Assembly (NCBI GenBank): GCA_937912115.1
Contig: CALDOI010000048.1
Span: forward strand, 1-64,000
Length of the DNA stretch: 64,000 nucleotides
Source: an uncultured Bacteroidota bacterium
Lineage (GTDB): Bacteria; Bacteroidota; Bacteroidia; Bacteroidales; F082
Direction of reading: 5' to 3'
Shown here piece by piece: positions 17,717 to 27,618 of this stretch. The first letter of the stretch is position 1. Every line of letters starts with the position of its first letter. The notes under the pieces are model-generated. The model did not search any database. It saw only the letters and a program-made list of their open reading frames with translations, and was not told the origin of the DNA. The translations under genes were made by a program, and so were the position numbers.

Positions 17717-19225
17717 ATGAAAAAATTACTCTTTACTTTTTTAGCAACTTTTGCAATCTTCGCTCTTTCTGCTCAAATCGACAGATATGAAGTGTTAGTT
17801 GAAGTTGGAACAGGAACAGGATGCCCATATTGTCCTGGTGCGGCTATGGGATTACATGACCTTTACACAAATGGTGATCCAGTAGCTGGTATTGAATACC
17901 ATAGTTATGCAAGTGGCGATCCCTTTAATACTCCTGAAGCTGCTCTTCGTACTTCTTATTATGGTATAACAGGATATCCTACAACACAATTTGATGGTGA
18001 ATATAGTCAGGTAGTTGGTGGTAGCAATACAACAAGTATGTATGGTAATTTTCTTCCAATTGTAAATGCACGTATACAGCAACAAACATCATTTGCTGTA
18101 GCTATTACTGGAGAAAATACTGGTGATGACTACAATATCAAAGTTACTGTTGACAAAATTGCCGCTTATTCAGGATCAGATGATATCGTTATACATTTTG
18201 CACTTACCGAAACAGATATTCCTTATAACTGGCAAGGTCAGTCATCTATTGACTATACCGAGAGAATGATGATTCCTGATGCATATGGTACAGCCGTTGT
18301 ATTTCCAACAAACAACAGTACTGTAGAACTAGAATTATCATTTACTTTTGACAATACCTGGGTACCTGAAAATTGTGAGCTTATTAGCTGGTTACAAGAT
18401 AATGGCAACAAATTTGTATTAAGTACAGGTAGTGTAATGATGTTAGATTTAGATCCTGGTTACCCAACATGGTTAGCTGATTTTGAAGCTGAACCTTCAG
18501 ATATTTGCGAATCAGGCACAGCACATTTTGCCAGCACAAGTATTGGTGATCCAATTCAATATCAATGGACATTTGAAGGTGGCTACCCTGCAACATCTGC
18601 TTTAATGAACCCAAATGTTTATTATGCAGCTGTTGGTGAATATGATGTTCAGTTAGTTATATATGATGGTTCACGTTACGATACCGCTTTTAAAACAAAT
18701 TACATTGGTGTACACAATCTTCCAACTGTTGATTTCACAGCTGTTGAAGACCTTTGTAACGAAAGTTGGGATCCTTATTTGTTAACTCAGGGGACTCCTG
18801 AAGGTGGTGTTTATTCGGGTGGATTTGTTACTGAAGGAATGTATTTCCATCCAACCGAATCAGGTGTAGGCGAATTTTCTGTTATGTATACTTATACAGA
18901 TGAATTTGGTTGTGAAAATTATGCTGAACAGCTAATCACAGTTGTAAACTGTGTTGGTGTTAATGAAAACCCAGAAGAAGTTTCTCTTGATATTTATCCA
19001 AATCCAACCACTGGTCAGTTTAATCTTAGCATTAATGCACAAGATTTAAATAACGCTGAGCTTCAAATAATTGATATTGTTGGTAAAGTAATTTATGTAC
19101 AAAATGTTGATGTTCAGGGATCAGAATTAGTAAGTATTGATCTTAGTAACAACCCAAAGGGAATATATTTCGTGCAAATCAAAAATGATACACAAAGCAT
19201 TAGTAAAAAAGTCTTCCTAAAATAG
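17717..19225 (+). CDS. Omp28-like CxxC protein with PKD domain and T9SS tail
   Basis: 502 residues. The signal peptide '[17 protein letters not shown]' is followed by an Omp28-like, thioredoxin-related domain with the redox motif '[18 protein letters not shown]' and a cis-Pro-like '[12 protein letters not shown]'. Residues ~250-335 form a PKD domain ('[18 protein letters not shown]', '[14 protein letters not shown]'). A type A T9SS tail follows ('[15 protein letters not shown]' ... 'KKVFLK'). It is probably exported to the cell surface, where the CPYC pair could act on disulfides. Substrate and direction (oxidase or reductase) are unknown. A strong terminator follows, so it is probably monocistronic. 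Confidence 0.85.
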   Translation: MKKLLFTFLATFAIFALSAQIDRYEVLVEVGTGTGCPYCPGAAMGLHDLYTNGDPVAGIEYHSYASGDPFNTPEAALRTSYYGITGYPTTQFDGEYSQVVGGSNTTSMYGNFLPIVNARIQQQTSFAVAITGENTGDDYNIKVTVDKIAAYSGSDDIVIHFALTETDIPYNWQGQSSIDYTERMMIPDAYGTAVVFPTNNSTVELELSFTFDNTWVPENCELISWLQDNGNKFVLSTGSVMMLDLDPGYPTWLADFEAEPSDICESGTAHFASTSIGDPIQYQWTFEGGYPATSALMNPNVYYAAVGEYDVQLVIYDGSRYDTAFKTNYIGVHNLPTVDFTAVEDLCNESWDPYLLTQGTPEGGVYSGGFVTEGMYFHPTESGVGEFSVMYTYTDEFGCENYAEQLITVVNCVGVNENPEEVSLDIYPNPTTGQFNLSINAQDLNNAELQIIDIVGKVIYVQNVDVQGSELVSIDLSNNPKGIYFVQIKNDTQSISKKVFLK

Positions 19226-19247
19226 GAAATAATCAAACTTTTATAAT

Positions 19248-19292
19248 AAGCTGCTTCCTCTACAAGTTCAATGAGGGGGCAGCTTTTTTTTT
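19248..19292 (+). terminator. Strong rho-independent terminator between Omp28-like gene and lysS
   Basis: AAGCTGCTTCCTC pairs with GAGGGGGCAGCTT (13 bp, two G-U pairs) around a 12-base loop, followed directly by a run of T. The T-run merges into the lysS -7 box. Confidence 0.9.
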
Positions 19293-19299
19293 ATCTTTG
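19292..19299 (+). promoter_or_regulatory. -7 box of lysS
   Basis: TATCTTTG followed by CAC, the most typical Bacteroidota start-site context. Transcription would begin about 19302, which places the TTG used by the ORF track (19297) upstream of the RNA start and fixes the lysS start at the ATG at 19318. The -33 region is poor because the terminator occupies it. Confidence 0.55.
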
Positions 19300-19317
19300 C
19301 ACAAATTTTTTTCAACC

Positions 19318-21039
19318 ATGCAACTAAGTGAACAAGAACAAATAAGGCGTAATGCCCTTCAAGAGCTGAACAAATTGGGTATCAATGCTTATCCTCCTGA
19401 AGAATATAAAGTAAATGCGCTTGCAGCTGATATAAGTAATAATTTTCATTCAGATGAAACATTATATCAAGATGTTTGTATAGCAGGTCGTATAATGAGT
19501 CGACGTATTATGGGAGCCGCCTCATTTTTGGAGCTAATGGATTCATCAGGAAGAATTCAGTTATACTTTAAACGCGATGAAATTTGTCAGGGAGAAGATA
19601 AAACACTTTACAATATTGTATTTAAACGTCTTCTTGATATTGGTGATATCATTGGTGTTAAAGGCTTTGTATTTATTACAAAGATGGGTGAAATTACTGT
19701 TCATGTTAAGGAATTTACCATTCTCACAAAATCACTACGTCCGCTGCCAATAGTAAAGGAAAAGGATGGAGAGATATATGACGCTTTCACTGATCCTGAT
19801 CAGAGATATCGGCAACGTTATGTTGATTTGATAGTTAATGAGGACGTTAAAGATACCTTTGTTAAAAGGGCACGGGTAATTAGAACCATGCGTGATTTTC
19901 TCAATGATAAAGGATACTTAGAAGTAGAAACACCAATTCTCCAATCAATTCCCGGAGGAGCAGCTGCAAAGCCATTTATAACACATCATAATGCATTAAA
20001 CATTCCCCTATATTTACGAGTTGCCAATGAGTTATACTTAAAGCGGCTTATTGTTGGGGGATATGATGGAGTGTATGAGTTTGCCAAGGATTTTAGAAAT
20101 GAAGGCATGAGTCGATTTCATAATCCGGAGTTTACACAGATGGAGATTTATGTTGCCTATAAGGATTATTTCTGGATGATGGAAATGACCGAAAACATGA
20201 TCGAGAAAATAGCCACCGAACTTCATGGCACCACAAAAGTCCAGGTTGGAGATAATATTATCGACTTCAAAACACCTTTCAGAAGGTTGAGTATTCTTGA
20301 TGCTATAAAAGAACACACTGGTTTTGATGTTAATGATATGAATGTTGCTCAACTTGTTGAAGTTTGTAAAAAGCTTGAAATTGAAACTGATTCTTCAATG
20401 GGGGTAGGTAAACTAATTGATGAGATTTTTGGAGAAAAATGCGAAAGTTCATTCATTCAACCCACATTTATTACCGACTATCCTGTTGAGATGTCTCCAT
20501 TATGTAAACGTCACAGGGATAATCCCGAACTTACCGAAAGGTTTGAACTTATGGTGAATGGAAAAGAGCTGGCAAATGCTTACACCGAGTTAAACGATCC
20601 AATCGATCAACGTGCCCGTTTTGAAGAGCAAATGGAGTTGGCTGCAGCCGGTGATGATGAGGCGATGCTAATTGATCAGGACTTCTTACGTGCCATTGAA
20701 TATGGCATGCCTCCAACCTCAGGAATGGGAATTGGAATTGACAGACTCGTTATGATAATGACTAATCAATCATCAATTCAAGAAGTGTTGTTCTTCCCAC
20801 AAATGCGCCCCGAAGCGGTTAAAAAAGTAACAACATCTGATGACTATATAAAGTTGGGCATATCATCTGAATGGGCTGAATATCTTATTCTGGCTGGCTT
20901 TCCAAACATCGAAGTTTTAAAAAAGACTAAACCATCGGCAATTGAGCAAAAATTAAATGGATTTAGAAAGAAAAACAAACTCGATATTGCCCCGGTACAA
21001 CTAGAAGATATTAACAATTGGTTGGCGATAATTAATTAA
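19318..21039 (+). CDS. lysS: Lysyl-tRNA synthetase, class II
   Basis: Charges tRNA-Lys. 573 residues from the ATG at 19318; the track's TTG start at 19297 overlaps the -7 box and is rejected. An OB-fold anticodon-binding domain (~50-150, '[20 protein letters not shown]') precedes the class II catalytic core. Motif 2 is '[24 protein letters not shown]' in part, and motif 3 is '[13 protein letters not shown]'. The C-terminal ~70 residues ('[19 protein letters not shown]' and on) extend beyond the minimal enzyme, ending in a helical segment common in Bacteroidota LysRS. It has its own promoter and is flanked by unrelated envelope genes. Confidence 0.97.
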   Translation: MQLSEQEQIRRNALQELNKLGINAYPPEEYKVNALAADISNNFHSDETLYQDVCIAGRIMSRRIMGAASFLELMDSSGRIQLYFKRDEICQGEDKTLYNIVFKRLLDIGDIIGVKGFVFITKMGEITVHVKEFTILTKSLRPLPIVKEKDGEIYDAFTDPDQRYRQRYVDLIVNEDVKDTFVKRARVIRTMRDFLNDKGYLEVETPILQSIPGGAAAKPFITHHNALNIPLYLRVANELYLKRLIVGGYDGVYEFAKDFRNEGMSRFHNPEFTQMEIYVAYKDYFWMMEMTENMIEKIATELHGTTKVQVGDNIIDFKTPFRRLSILDAIKEHTGFDVNDMNVAQLVEVCKKLEIETDSSMGVGKLIDEIFGEKCESSFIQPTFITDYPVEMSPLCKRHRDNPELTERFELMVNGKELANAYTELNDPIDQRARFEEQMELAAAGDDEAMLIDQDFLRAIEYGMPPTSGMGIGIDRLVMIMTNQSSIQEVLFFPQMRPEAVKKVTTSDDYIKLGISSEWAEYLILAGFPNIEVLKKTKPSAIEQKLNGFRKKNKLDIAPVQLEDINNWLAIIN

Positions 21040-21143
21040 ACCACTGCCATTCGACGTAGGATTATTGTATATTTTTAAGGTCAATTATACTATCTGTTAT
21101 TATAGTAGGTAGATTCTGTATACGAACCTAATACGTGATAATC

Positions 21144-22370
21144 ATGTACTACAAGAAGCCGTCTGTGTTAAAGCGTCCATTTTTTTTAATTGTTTTCTTT
21201 ATATTTCTATCTGCTAGTGTAGTTTCACAATCATATAATAAAACCAGTAGTTTCAGATCATATTGGCAAATTAATGCAAATGGTGGTACCAGCTTATTTT
21301 TCGGCGACATTAAACAATATCAATTTGCACCCGTTTCAAATTATGAAAATGAGTGGAGATTTGGTGGTGGTTTGATGCTTGTAAAGCAGGTGAGCCCAGT
21401 AATTGGTATAAGAGGACAATTTTTATATGGTAAACTGGCAGGAACAAGACGAAGTTCGAATTTATTTTTCGAAGCAAACTATATTGAATTTAATCTTAAT
21501 ACATCACTAAGTGTTCGTAATATTATACAGAAGTATAAGGCAAAGCAAATTTGGGATGCTTATGTTATTCTAGGAATGGGACTTACTAACTTTAATACAG
21601 AGCTTAAAGACCTAACAACCAAAAAGGTAGTAAAAAAAGTGGGGTATGGTAGTGGTAAAAGTTTCGGAGGACGAACTTTGCAGGGAATGCTCTTTGGTGG
21701 ACTTGGACTTGACTTTAGATTAAGCGATAGATTAAATGTGAACCTTGAAACTGCTAACAGAGTTCTGAATACAGATGAACTAGATGGCAGAACAAGTGGT
21801 TTTAAATATGATGTTTATAATTATACTTCTTTTGGTATTTCATATAAGTTTGGAGGAAGGAGTTACTCTTCCAAAGAAAAAAAGAATGAGGACTATAGTT
21901 ATTTCAAACCGCAAAAAAAGGATAATACCATTAGTCAAACAGAATATGATTATGTCTATTCAAAACCACTTGAGCCCCCAAAAGTAGATGCTCTTGTTAT
22001 TGAACCAACAATAGTAACAATACCTGTAATACCTCCTGTAAAAGACAAAATTATTGAAGAAATACCTGTTGAAGTTCAGGTTTTTGAGAAGGTTGTTGTT
22101 GTGCCTGAGTTTGAATACAGAGTTCAAATCAGAGCAAAATATGGTAATAAAATATCAAGGCAGCATCTTAGCAATACATATAATATTCCTTTAAATGAAA
22201 TAATGGAAAATTCCTATAACGGATTCTATATATACACCATAGGTTCGTTTGATAGTTATGACCAGGCACGCGAAAAAAGGAATTATATCAGAAATTATAA
22301 AGGCATCAGCGATGCATTCGTAGTGGCTTTTAGAAATGGACAAAGATTAAATAAACTTCCACAACAATAA
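21144..22370 (+). CDS. Outer-membrane barrel protein with C-terminal SPOR-like domain
   Basis: 408 residues from the ATG at 21144; the track's GTG at 21135 adds three residues. Signal peptide ~1-30 ('FFLIVFFIFLSASVVSQ'). Residues ~35-235 are beta-barrel-like ('YWQINANGGTSLFFGDI', 'MLFGGLGLDFRLSDRLN'). They are followed by a Pro/Val-rich spacer ('VIEPTIVTIPVIPPVKD'). The C-terminal ~80 residues ('EYRVQIRAKYGNKISRQHL' ... 'YIYTIGSFDSYDQAREKRNY') look like SPOR, a peptidoglycan-glycan-strand binding fold. This suggests an OM protein anchored to the cell wall. A 39-codon membrane ORF begins 4 bases after its stop and may be coupled. Confidence 0.7.
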   Translation: MYYKKPSVLKRPFFLIVFFIFLSASVVSQSYNKTSSFRSYWQINANGGTSLFFGDIKQYQFAPVSNYENEWRFGGGLMLVKQVSPVIGIRGQFLYGKLAGTRRSSNLFFEANYIEFNLNTSLSVRNIIQKYKAKQIWDAYVILGMGLTNFNTELKDLTTKKVVKKVGYGSGKSFGGRTLQGMLFGGLGLDFRLSDRLNVNLETANRVLNTDELDGRTSGFKYDVYNYTSFGISYKFGGRSYSSKEKKNEDYSYFKPQKKDNTISQTEYDYVYSKPLEPPKVDALVIEPTIVTIPVIPPVKDKIIEEIPVEVQVFEKVVVVPEFEYRVQIRAKYGNKISRQHLSNTYNIPLNEIMENSYNGFYIYTIGSFDSYDQAREKRNYIRNYKGISDAFVVAFRNGQRLNKLPQQ

Positions 22371-22374
22371 AGGT

Positions 22375-22494
22375 ATGCCGGAAAGTATTTTTGATTACGA
22401 CCCCGAGAATGACAAGTTGCCTCCAATGGTTACTTTTTGGATAATTGTAGGAGCCATAGGTATGGGTATTTATTTATCACAAATTCTAGTGTAA
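22375..22494 (+). CDS. 39-residue single-pass membrane peptide (absent from ORF track)
   Basis: ATG four bases after the stop of the barrel/SPOR-like gene, preceded by AAAGG. The peptide begins MPESIFDYDPENDKLPP, a Pro/Asp-rich polar head, followed by one hydrophobic helix ('MVTFWIIVGAIGMGIYLSQI') and a TAA stop at 22494. The head-plus-helix layout, tight coupling and lack of overlap with any other gene support a real small membrane protein, topology probably N-in. I recognise no family. It could modulate or anchor the upstream barrel protein, but this is inference. Confidence 0.5.
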   Translation: MPESIFDYDPENDKLPPMVTFWIIVGAIGMGIYLSQILV

Positions 22495-22710
22495 TAACAA
22501 CCAGTCATTATGTTTGGCTAACAAATTCTTATTTAATCCGTTCTATTTTCTATAATTTCGTTGTAATCTCCTGTTATAATTGGATTCCTTTTCAATAATT
22601 AATATAAAACATTGGATAGACAATAAATTGCACTAAAAATAGACGCCAATAATTTACTATTTTTGTTGAGAATCATCATTTTGAAAAATCCTTAAATAAG
22701 TTACATTTAG

Positions 22711-23439
22711 ATGAATATAATTGACCTTTTTAGTAAACAAAAAAAACAATTAGCAGTACTTATTGATCCTGATAAACTTAATCCGGAGCAATTGGTTGTA
22801 ACAGTAATAATTGCCCAAAAGGCAGGGGTGGATTTTATTTTTGTTGGCGGCAGCCTTATGACCAGCGATTCACTATTTCACTGCATAAGAACAATAAAAG
22901 AAAAAACTGATATTCCAGTAGTTCTATTCCCTGGTAGCTCATATCAAATAAGCAGAAACGCAGATGCTATGTTGTTTCTGTCATTAATATCAGGCCGAAA
23001 CCCCGATATGCTTATTGGAATGCATGTGTTATCAGCACCATATATAAAACTTAGTGGTTTGGAAACAATACCAACAGGCTATATGCTTATTGATAGCGGC
23101 AAGCCAACTTCAGTAACATATATGAGTAATTCTTTTCCCATACCAAACAACAAAAAGGATATCGCAGCTTGTACGGCGATGGCAGGCGAAATGTTGGGAT
23201 TAAGAACCATATTTATGGATGCCGGAAGTGGTGCTTCACAAACTGTTCCCGAAGAAATGATTAGCTTTGTAAAGGGATCAATTGAAATTCCATTGATCAT
23301 TGGAGGTGGTATTCGTACTCCTGAAAAAGCAAAAAGTGTTATTGAAGCTGGAGCTGATATTATTGTGGTAGGTAATCGCTTCGAAGAAGACCCTAATCTG
23401 ATCTACGATTTCTCCGATATTGTAGCTTCATTTAATTAA
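22711..23439 (+). CDS. Geranylgeranylglyceryl / heptaprenylglyceryl phosphate synthase family protein
   Basis: 242-residue TIM barrel of the GGGPS/PcrB family. This family joins a long prenyl diphosphate to glycerol-1-phosphate, the first ether-lipid step of archaea. Diagnostic parts are 'LAVLIDPDKLNPEQ' (Mg/phosphate site), 'FIFVGGSLMTSD', 'VVLFPGSSYQISRNADAMLF' and the C-terminal phosphate clamp 'IPLIIGGGIRTPEKAKSV' with 'GADIIVVGNRFEEDP'. The start ATG at 22711 is preceded by a -7-like TATTTTTG at 22658-22665. No G1P dehydrogenase or prenyl synthase is nearby. Bacterial homologues exist in Bacteroidota and Bacillus; the product in this organism is not known. Confidence 0.88.
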   Translation: MNIIDLFSKQKKQLAVLIDPDKLNPEQLVVTVIIAQKAGVDFIFVGGSLMTSDSLFHCIRTIKEKTDIPVVLFPGSSYQISRNADAMLFLSLISGRNPDMLIGMHVLSAPYIKLSGLETIPTGYMLIDSGKPTSVTYMSNSFPIPNNKKDIAACTAMAGEMLGLRTIFMDAGSGASQTVPEEMISFVKGSIEIPLIIGGGIRTPEKAKSVIEAGADIIVVGNRFEEDPNLIYDFSDIVASFN

Positions 23440-23499
23440 AATTCAATTTAGTATTACAGAGAAACATCTATCAATTTCTATAAATATAAATCTACTAAA

Positions 23500-24105
23500 A
23501 TGAAAACAAAGTCATATCAATTTCTGTTTACAGTTATTACTGTTTTTTTCTCGACAACACTTATTTCACAAGACATTAACCCTGAGCTTTATTCACGTAC
23601 CTGGCAAGATGATGAAACAAGAACTTTTTATGGATACGATATAACAAAAATATTTGGGCAACTGCCCAATAACCCAGCCACTTATAATTATTCGCCCATA
23701 ACAGCTATAGCCTATAAAAATATGGAGTCAATTGAAAATGATTTCCGAAAAGTAGCAGAAGTTCAAAAATGGAAGCCAGAGGTGCTTGAAGAAAATATTA
23801 AAAATGTTCAGAGTTCATCTGCCGGGGGACAAATTCAGGTGTATCTTACAAGGTACGACGCAGAACGAGCCAACTTCCAGTGGTTTTTTATTATTATTCG
23901 AGGTATGGACGACAAAGGCAAACTATGGGAATATAGCCTCCCATATCAATTCCCTCAAAATCCTGTAAATAACGGTTGGTGGAATTATACAACAGTGGAA
24001 GTACCTATTGAACTACCCGATAATTTTTATATTTATCTAAATGATAGAAAGAGTAATTTTTTATCTGACTTCAAATTTTTAGTTGAAAAATCAAAAACCA
24101 AATAA
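23500..24105 (+). CDS. Secreted protein of unknown function
   Basis: 201 residues with a Sec signal peptide ('FLFTVITVFFSTTLISQD'). The mature protein is rich in Tyr, Trp and Asn ('YSRTWQDDETRTFYGYD', 'NPVNNGWWNYTTVEVPIELP') and looks like a single globular domain. No catalytic motif or sorting tail is visible, so it is probably periplasmic. The next gene (S9 peptidase) starts 7 bases after its stop, so they are probably one operon. I do not recognise the family. Confidence 0.6.
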   Translation: MKTKSYQFLFTVITVFFSTTLISQDINPELYSRTWQDDETRTFYGYDITKIFGQLPNNPATYNYSPITAIAYKNMESIENDFRKVAEVQKWKPEVLEENIKNVQSSSAGGQIQVYLTRYDAERANFQWFFIIIRGMDDKGKLWEYSLPYQFPQNPVNNGWWNYTTVEVPIELPDNFYIYLNDRKSNFLSDFKFLVEKSKTK

Positions 24106-24112
24106 TTCAATA

Positions 24113-26254
24113 ATGAATAAATATTCAAAAATTTTACTTTTTATTATCCTGATAACAGGTAGTACGTTTTCGTTTGCTCAGGAAAAATTGCTTACCCCTG
24201 AGGATGCAATTTATGCCAATAGAGAATTATATCCCGCTTCAGTATCACAGCTTCAGTGGATTGGAGGCACTGACTATTATGCATTTGCCAAAGATGAAGC
24301 TATATATAAGGTTGGTGCTAAAAATGGTACCGAAACATTGTTACTTGACATTGATATGCTGAATAAGGGCATGAATGAAAATAATTACGACTCAATCCAC
24401 AGATTGCCTCGATTAGATTTTTATTCGGATAATCAATGTAGATATAAATCATCGAATAATTATTTCGACTACAACTTTGTTACAAATAAACTTCAGTGGA
24501 TAAATAGCGTTCCGGATACTGCCGAAAACATTGACTTTGAAGACAACACTCGTTTTATTGCTTATACATCGGCAAATAATTTGTTTATCTCAATAGATGG
24601 AAAAGTAAGGCAGGTAACTTTTGATGACGACAAGGAAATTGTAAACGGACAAACTGTTCACCGTGTTGAATTTGGAATTGAAAAAGGCACATACTGGTCA
24701 CCCGACTCTAAAAATCTGGCCTTCTATCGTAAAGATGAATCTATGGTAACCGATTACCCATTGGTGAATATTGATACACGGATTGCCGAAGTTGAAAATA
24801 CAAAATACCCAATGGCAGGAATGACAAGTCATCACGTTACTCTGGGTGTTTACAATCTGGAAACGGGTAAAACTGTAACTATGAATACAGGAGAACCTGC
24901 TGATCAATATCTAACATCTGTAACATGGGGGCCTGAAAGTAGGTACATCTATATCGCTTTGCTAAATCGTGAACAAAATCATCTTAAACTAAATAAATAC
25001 GATGCCTTAACGGGTGAATTTATAGCTCAACTTTTTGAGGAAAAAAATCCAAAATACGTTGAACCTGAACATCCATTATACTTTTTGCCAAACAGAAACG
25101 ATCATTTTATCTGGCAAAGTGAGCGCGATGGTTGGAATCATCTCTATCTCTATAACACAAAAGGTGAGCTTATTAGTCAACTTACAAAAGGAGATTGGGT
25201 TGTTACAGATTTCATGGGGTTATATGCCGATGATAAACTATGGTTTAAAGCAACTAAAGAAAGCCCTCTAGAACAAAATATATATTCAGTAAAACTGGAA
25301 TCTGATAATATAATGCGTGTAAGTCCCGACCATGGCACCCATACTGCATTGGTAAGTAAAACAGGTAAATACATAATTGACATATGTAGTAATACAGAAA
25401 TAAGTCGCGAGTATAAACTACTTGATAGCAAGGGGAAAACCTTAAGGGTTATAAAAGATGACAAACAACCATTAGCTGATTATAACCTTGGCAAAATGTC
25501 GATTTTTAGTTTGAAATCAGATGCCGGAGATAATCTGTTTTGCAGATTAATTAAACCCGTTAATTTTGATAGCACAAAGAAATATCCTGTAATTGTTTAT
25601 GTTTATGGTGGACCACACGCTCAGCTTATTACCGACTCATGGTTAGGGGGAGCTGGTCTTTTCTTGAATTACCTTGCCCAGCAAGGTTATGTAGTATTCA
25701 CTCTCGACAATAGAGGTACAGCAAATCGAGGTCGTGATTTCGAACAGTCTATTCACAGAAACATTGGCAACAATGAAGTGAAAGACCAGATGGTTGGTGT
25801 TAATTATTTAAAAACCTTGCCATATGTTGATTCTGATAGAATAGGAGTGGATGGTTGGAGTTATGGTGGTTTTATGACCATCAGTTTAATGTTAGATAAT
25901 CCGGGAGTATTTAAGGTTGGTGTTGCCGGTGGTCCGGTAATCGATTGGAAATATTATGAGGTTATGTACGGTGAAAGGTACATGGATACCCCCGAGGAAA
26001 ATCCTGAAGGTTATGATAATGGCAACTTACTAAAAAAGGTAGATCAGCTTGAAGGAAAACTCTTGATAATTCATGGCACAAATGATCCAACAGTTGTTTG
26101 GCAACAAAGCCTTCAATTCATTAAGCATGCCATTGATAAAGATAAAGATATTGACTATTTCGTTTATCCCGGACATGGCCATAATATGAGTGGAATGAAC
26201 CGTGCACATTTATATAAAAAGATAACTTCTTATTTTAACGATTACTTGAAATAA
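24113..26254 (+). CDS. Dipeptidyl peptidase IV-like S9 serine peptidase
   Basis: 713 residues from the ATG at 24113; the track start at 24083 lies inside the preceding gene and lacks a signal peptide, whereas 'KILLFIILITGSTFSFAQ' follows this ATG. An N-terminal DPPIV beta-propeller (~50-450, with 'YWSPDSKNLAFYRKDESMV') precedes an alpha/beta-hydrolase domain. Its Ser lies in 'GVDGWSYGGFMTISLML', its Asp near 'IIHGTNDPTVVW' and its His in 'YPGHGHNMSG'. It probably releases dipeptides after Pro or Ala from peptides in the periplasm, which fits a protein- or peptide-fermenting lifestyle. Confidence 0.92.
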   Translation: MNKYSKILLFIILITGSTFSFAQEKLLTPEDAIYANRELYPASVSQLQWIGGTDYYAFAKDEAIYKVGAKNGTETLLLDIDMLNKGMNENNYDSIHRLPRLDFYSDNQCRYKSSNNYFDYNFVTNKLQWINSVPDTAENIDFEDNTRFIAYTSANNLFISIDGKVRQVTFDDDKEIVNGQTVHRVEFGIEKGTYWSPDSKNLAFYRKDESMVTDYPLVNIDTRIAEVENTKYPMAGMTSHHVTLGVYNLETGKTVTMNTGEPADQYLTSVTWGPESRYIYIALLNREQNHLKLNKYDALTGEFIAQLFEEKNPKYVEPEHPLYFLPNRNDHFIWQSERDGWNHLYLYNTKGELISQLTKGDWVVTDFMGLYADDKLWFKATKESPLEQNIYSVKLESDNIMRVSPDHGTHTALVSKTGKYIIDICSNTEISREYKLLDSKGKTLRVIKDDKQPLADYNLGKMSIFSLKSDAGDNLFCRLIKPVNFDSTKKYPVIVYVYGGPHAQLITDSWLGGAGLFLNYLAQQGYVVFTLDNRGTANRGRDFEQSIHRNIGNNEVKDQMVGVNYLKTLPYVDSDRIGVDGWSYGGFMTISLMLDNPGVFKVGVAGGPVIDWKYYEVMYGERYMDTPEENPEGYDNGNLLKKVDQLEGKLLIIHGTNDPTVVWQQSLQFIKHAIDKDKDIDYFVYPGHGHNMSGMNRAHLYKKITSYFNDYLK

Positions 26255-26262
26255 TATTTAAT

Positions 26263-27525
26263 ATGAATAAAACAAGCAAGTTTTTATTGGTACTACTGTT
26301 TTTTGTTATTGGTAACAATTCTTACGGAAAATCAACAGTAGTACCCGGATACATCATTACATTAACTAATGATACCGTAGTTGGATATATAGATTTTAAG
26401 GAATGGAAATTAAATCCGAAAAAGGTATTATTCAAAAATACCGAAACAGATAAGGGGAGATTCTATTATCCACCAGGTATATCTGAGTTTGGGGCTTCGG
26501 ATGAAATATACAAAAGTGCTACCGTTGATATTGATCTTAGTCCACATAAAACCAGCCAATTAAGGCTTACTACTGAGGTAGAATTGGTAATTGACACTGT
26601 TTTTTTAAGAGCCCTGATTACAGGTGAAAAAGGGCTATATTATTTGTTAGATGTAAGAGGGAAAGAAAGTTTTTACATATCGCAAAATAATAAGTATGTG
26701 CGCCTTGTGCATAATCGCTATCTTGTAGAAGAAAATGGTAGTAAATACCCTGTTTCAAATAATAAATACATTGGGCAATTAATGCTCTATTTAAAAAATT
26801 GCAAGTCAATAAATCAGGTACTATCAAAATCAACATATACTTTAAAAAGCTTGGTAAAATCGTTCAATTATTATTATGAGTGTACTAACACTACCTTCGA
26901 TTATCAAAAGGAGAAACCAAAAGTTAAAGTTGACTTAGGCACGTTTGCCGGTGTTTCTTTCACAAATTTGAAATATACAGGAGAGGGTTACGACGAATTA
27001 ACTAATGCTGATTTCCCTCTGTCAACAAATATTGCAGCAGGTATTGCAGGAAATCTTTTTCTACCCAGAAACTTAGGCCGATGGTCAATTAATAATGAAT
27101 TAATGGTTGCCTCATTTAGTTATAGTAATACCTACCAAGATTTTATTCATGAAAACAGATATATTAACTATGAAACGGAAATAGCATATACATATCTGAA
27201 ATTGAATAATATGCTAAGATATAATCTGCCTGTTGGTGGTACTACAATATTTTTTGATTTAGGATTTTCGAATGGGCTTGCAATTTCTAATATTAATAAA
27301 AAAAAGAAAACAAGTGTGTTTTATGATAAGGAAACAGTAGAGTATTTTAAGGCAATAGAAAGAAGTAGGAATCATGAGCAGAGTTTATTATTTGATATTG
27401 GCTGCAGTTACAATAGGTTTTCGGCAACAATTCGATATGAGGTTGGTAATGGTATGTCGATGTACTCTGATTTAGTATCCACAACAAAACGATACTATAT
27501 TTTTCTAGCGTACAGATTCTTCTAG
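26263..27525 (+). CDS. Outer-membrane beta-barrel-like envelope protein
   Basis: 420 residues with a signal peptide ('FLLVLLFFVIGNNSYGK'). The N-terminal half (~25-210) is a globular domain beginning 'GYIITLTNDTVVGYIDFKEW', a pattern seen in many Bacteroidota exported proteins. The C-terminal half (~225-420) is barrel-like ('VKVDLGTFAGVSFTNLKYTG', ending 'YYIFLAYRFF'). It follows the S9 peptidase gene after 8 bases, so it may be co-transcribed with it. Substrate and role are unknown. Confidence 0.6.
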   Translation: MNKTSKFLLVLLFFVIGNNSYGKSTVVPGYIITLTNDTVVGYIDFKEWKLNPKKVLFKNTETDKGRFYYPPGISEFGASDEIYKSATVDIDLSPHKTSQLRLTTEVELVIDTVFLRALITGEKGLYYLLDVRGKESFYISQNNKYVRLVHNRYLVEENGSKYPVSNNKYIGQLMLYLKNCKSINQVLSKSTYTLKSLVKSFNYYYECTNTTFDYQKEKPKVKVDLGTFAGVSFTNLKYTGEGYDELTNADFPLSTNIAAGIAGNLFLPRNLGRWSINNELMVASFSYSNTYQDFIHENRYINYETEIAYTYLKLNNMLRYNLPVGGTTIFFDLGFSNGLAISNINKKKKTSVFYDKETVEYFKAIERSRNHEQSLLFDIGCSYNRFSATIRYEVGNGMSMYSDLVSTTKRYYIFLAYRFF

Positions 27526-27618
27526 CTCATAGCATCATTTTTATTCTTGATTTCAACTACACTTCGGTTATTTATAAAATTGTTATTACTTTTAGGCAAT
27601 ATTTTTTCAATTTAAGTT

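Noticed and set aside
19297-19317. TTG start of lysS seven codons upstream
   Set aside because: The TTG lies inside the TATCTTTG -7 box, upstream of the expected RNA start, so the ATG at 19318 is used.
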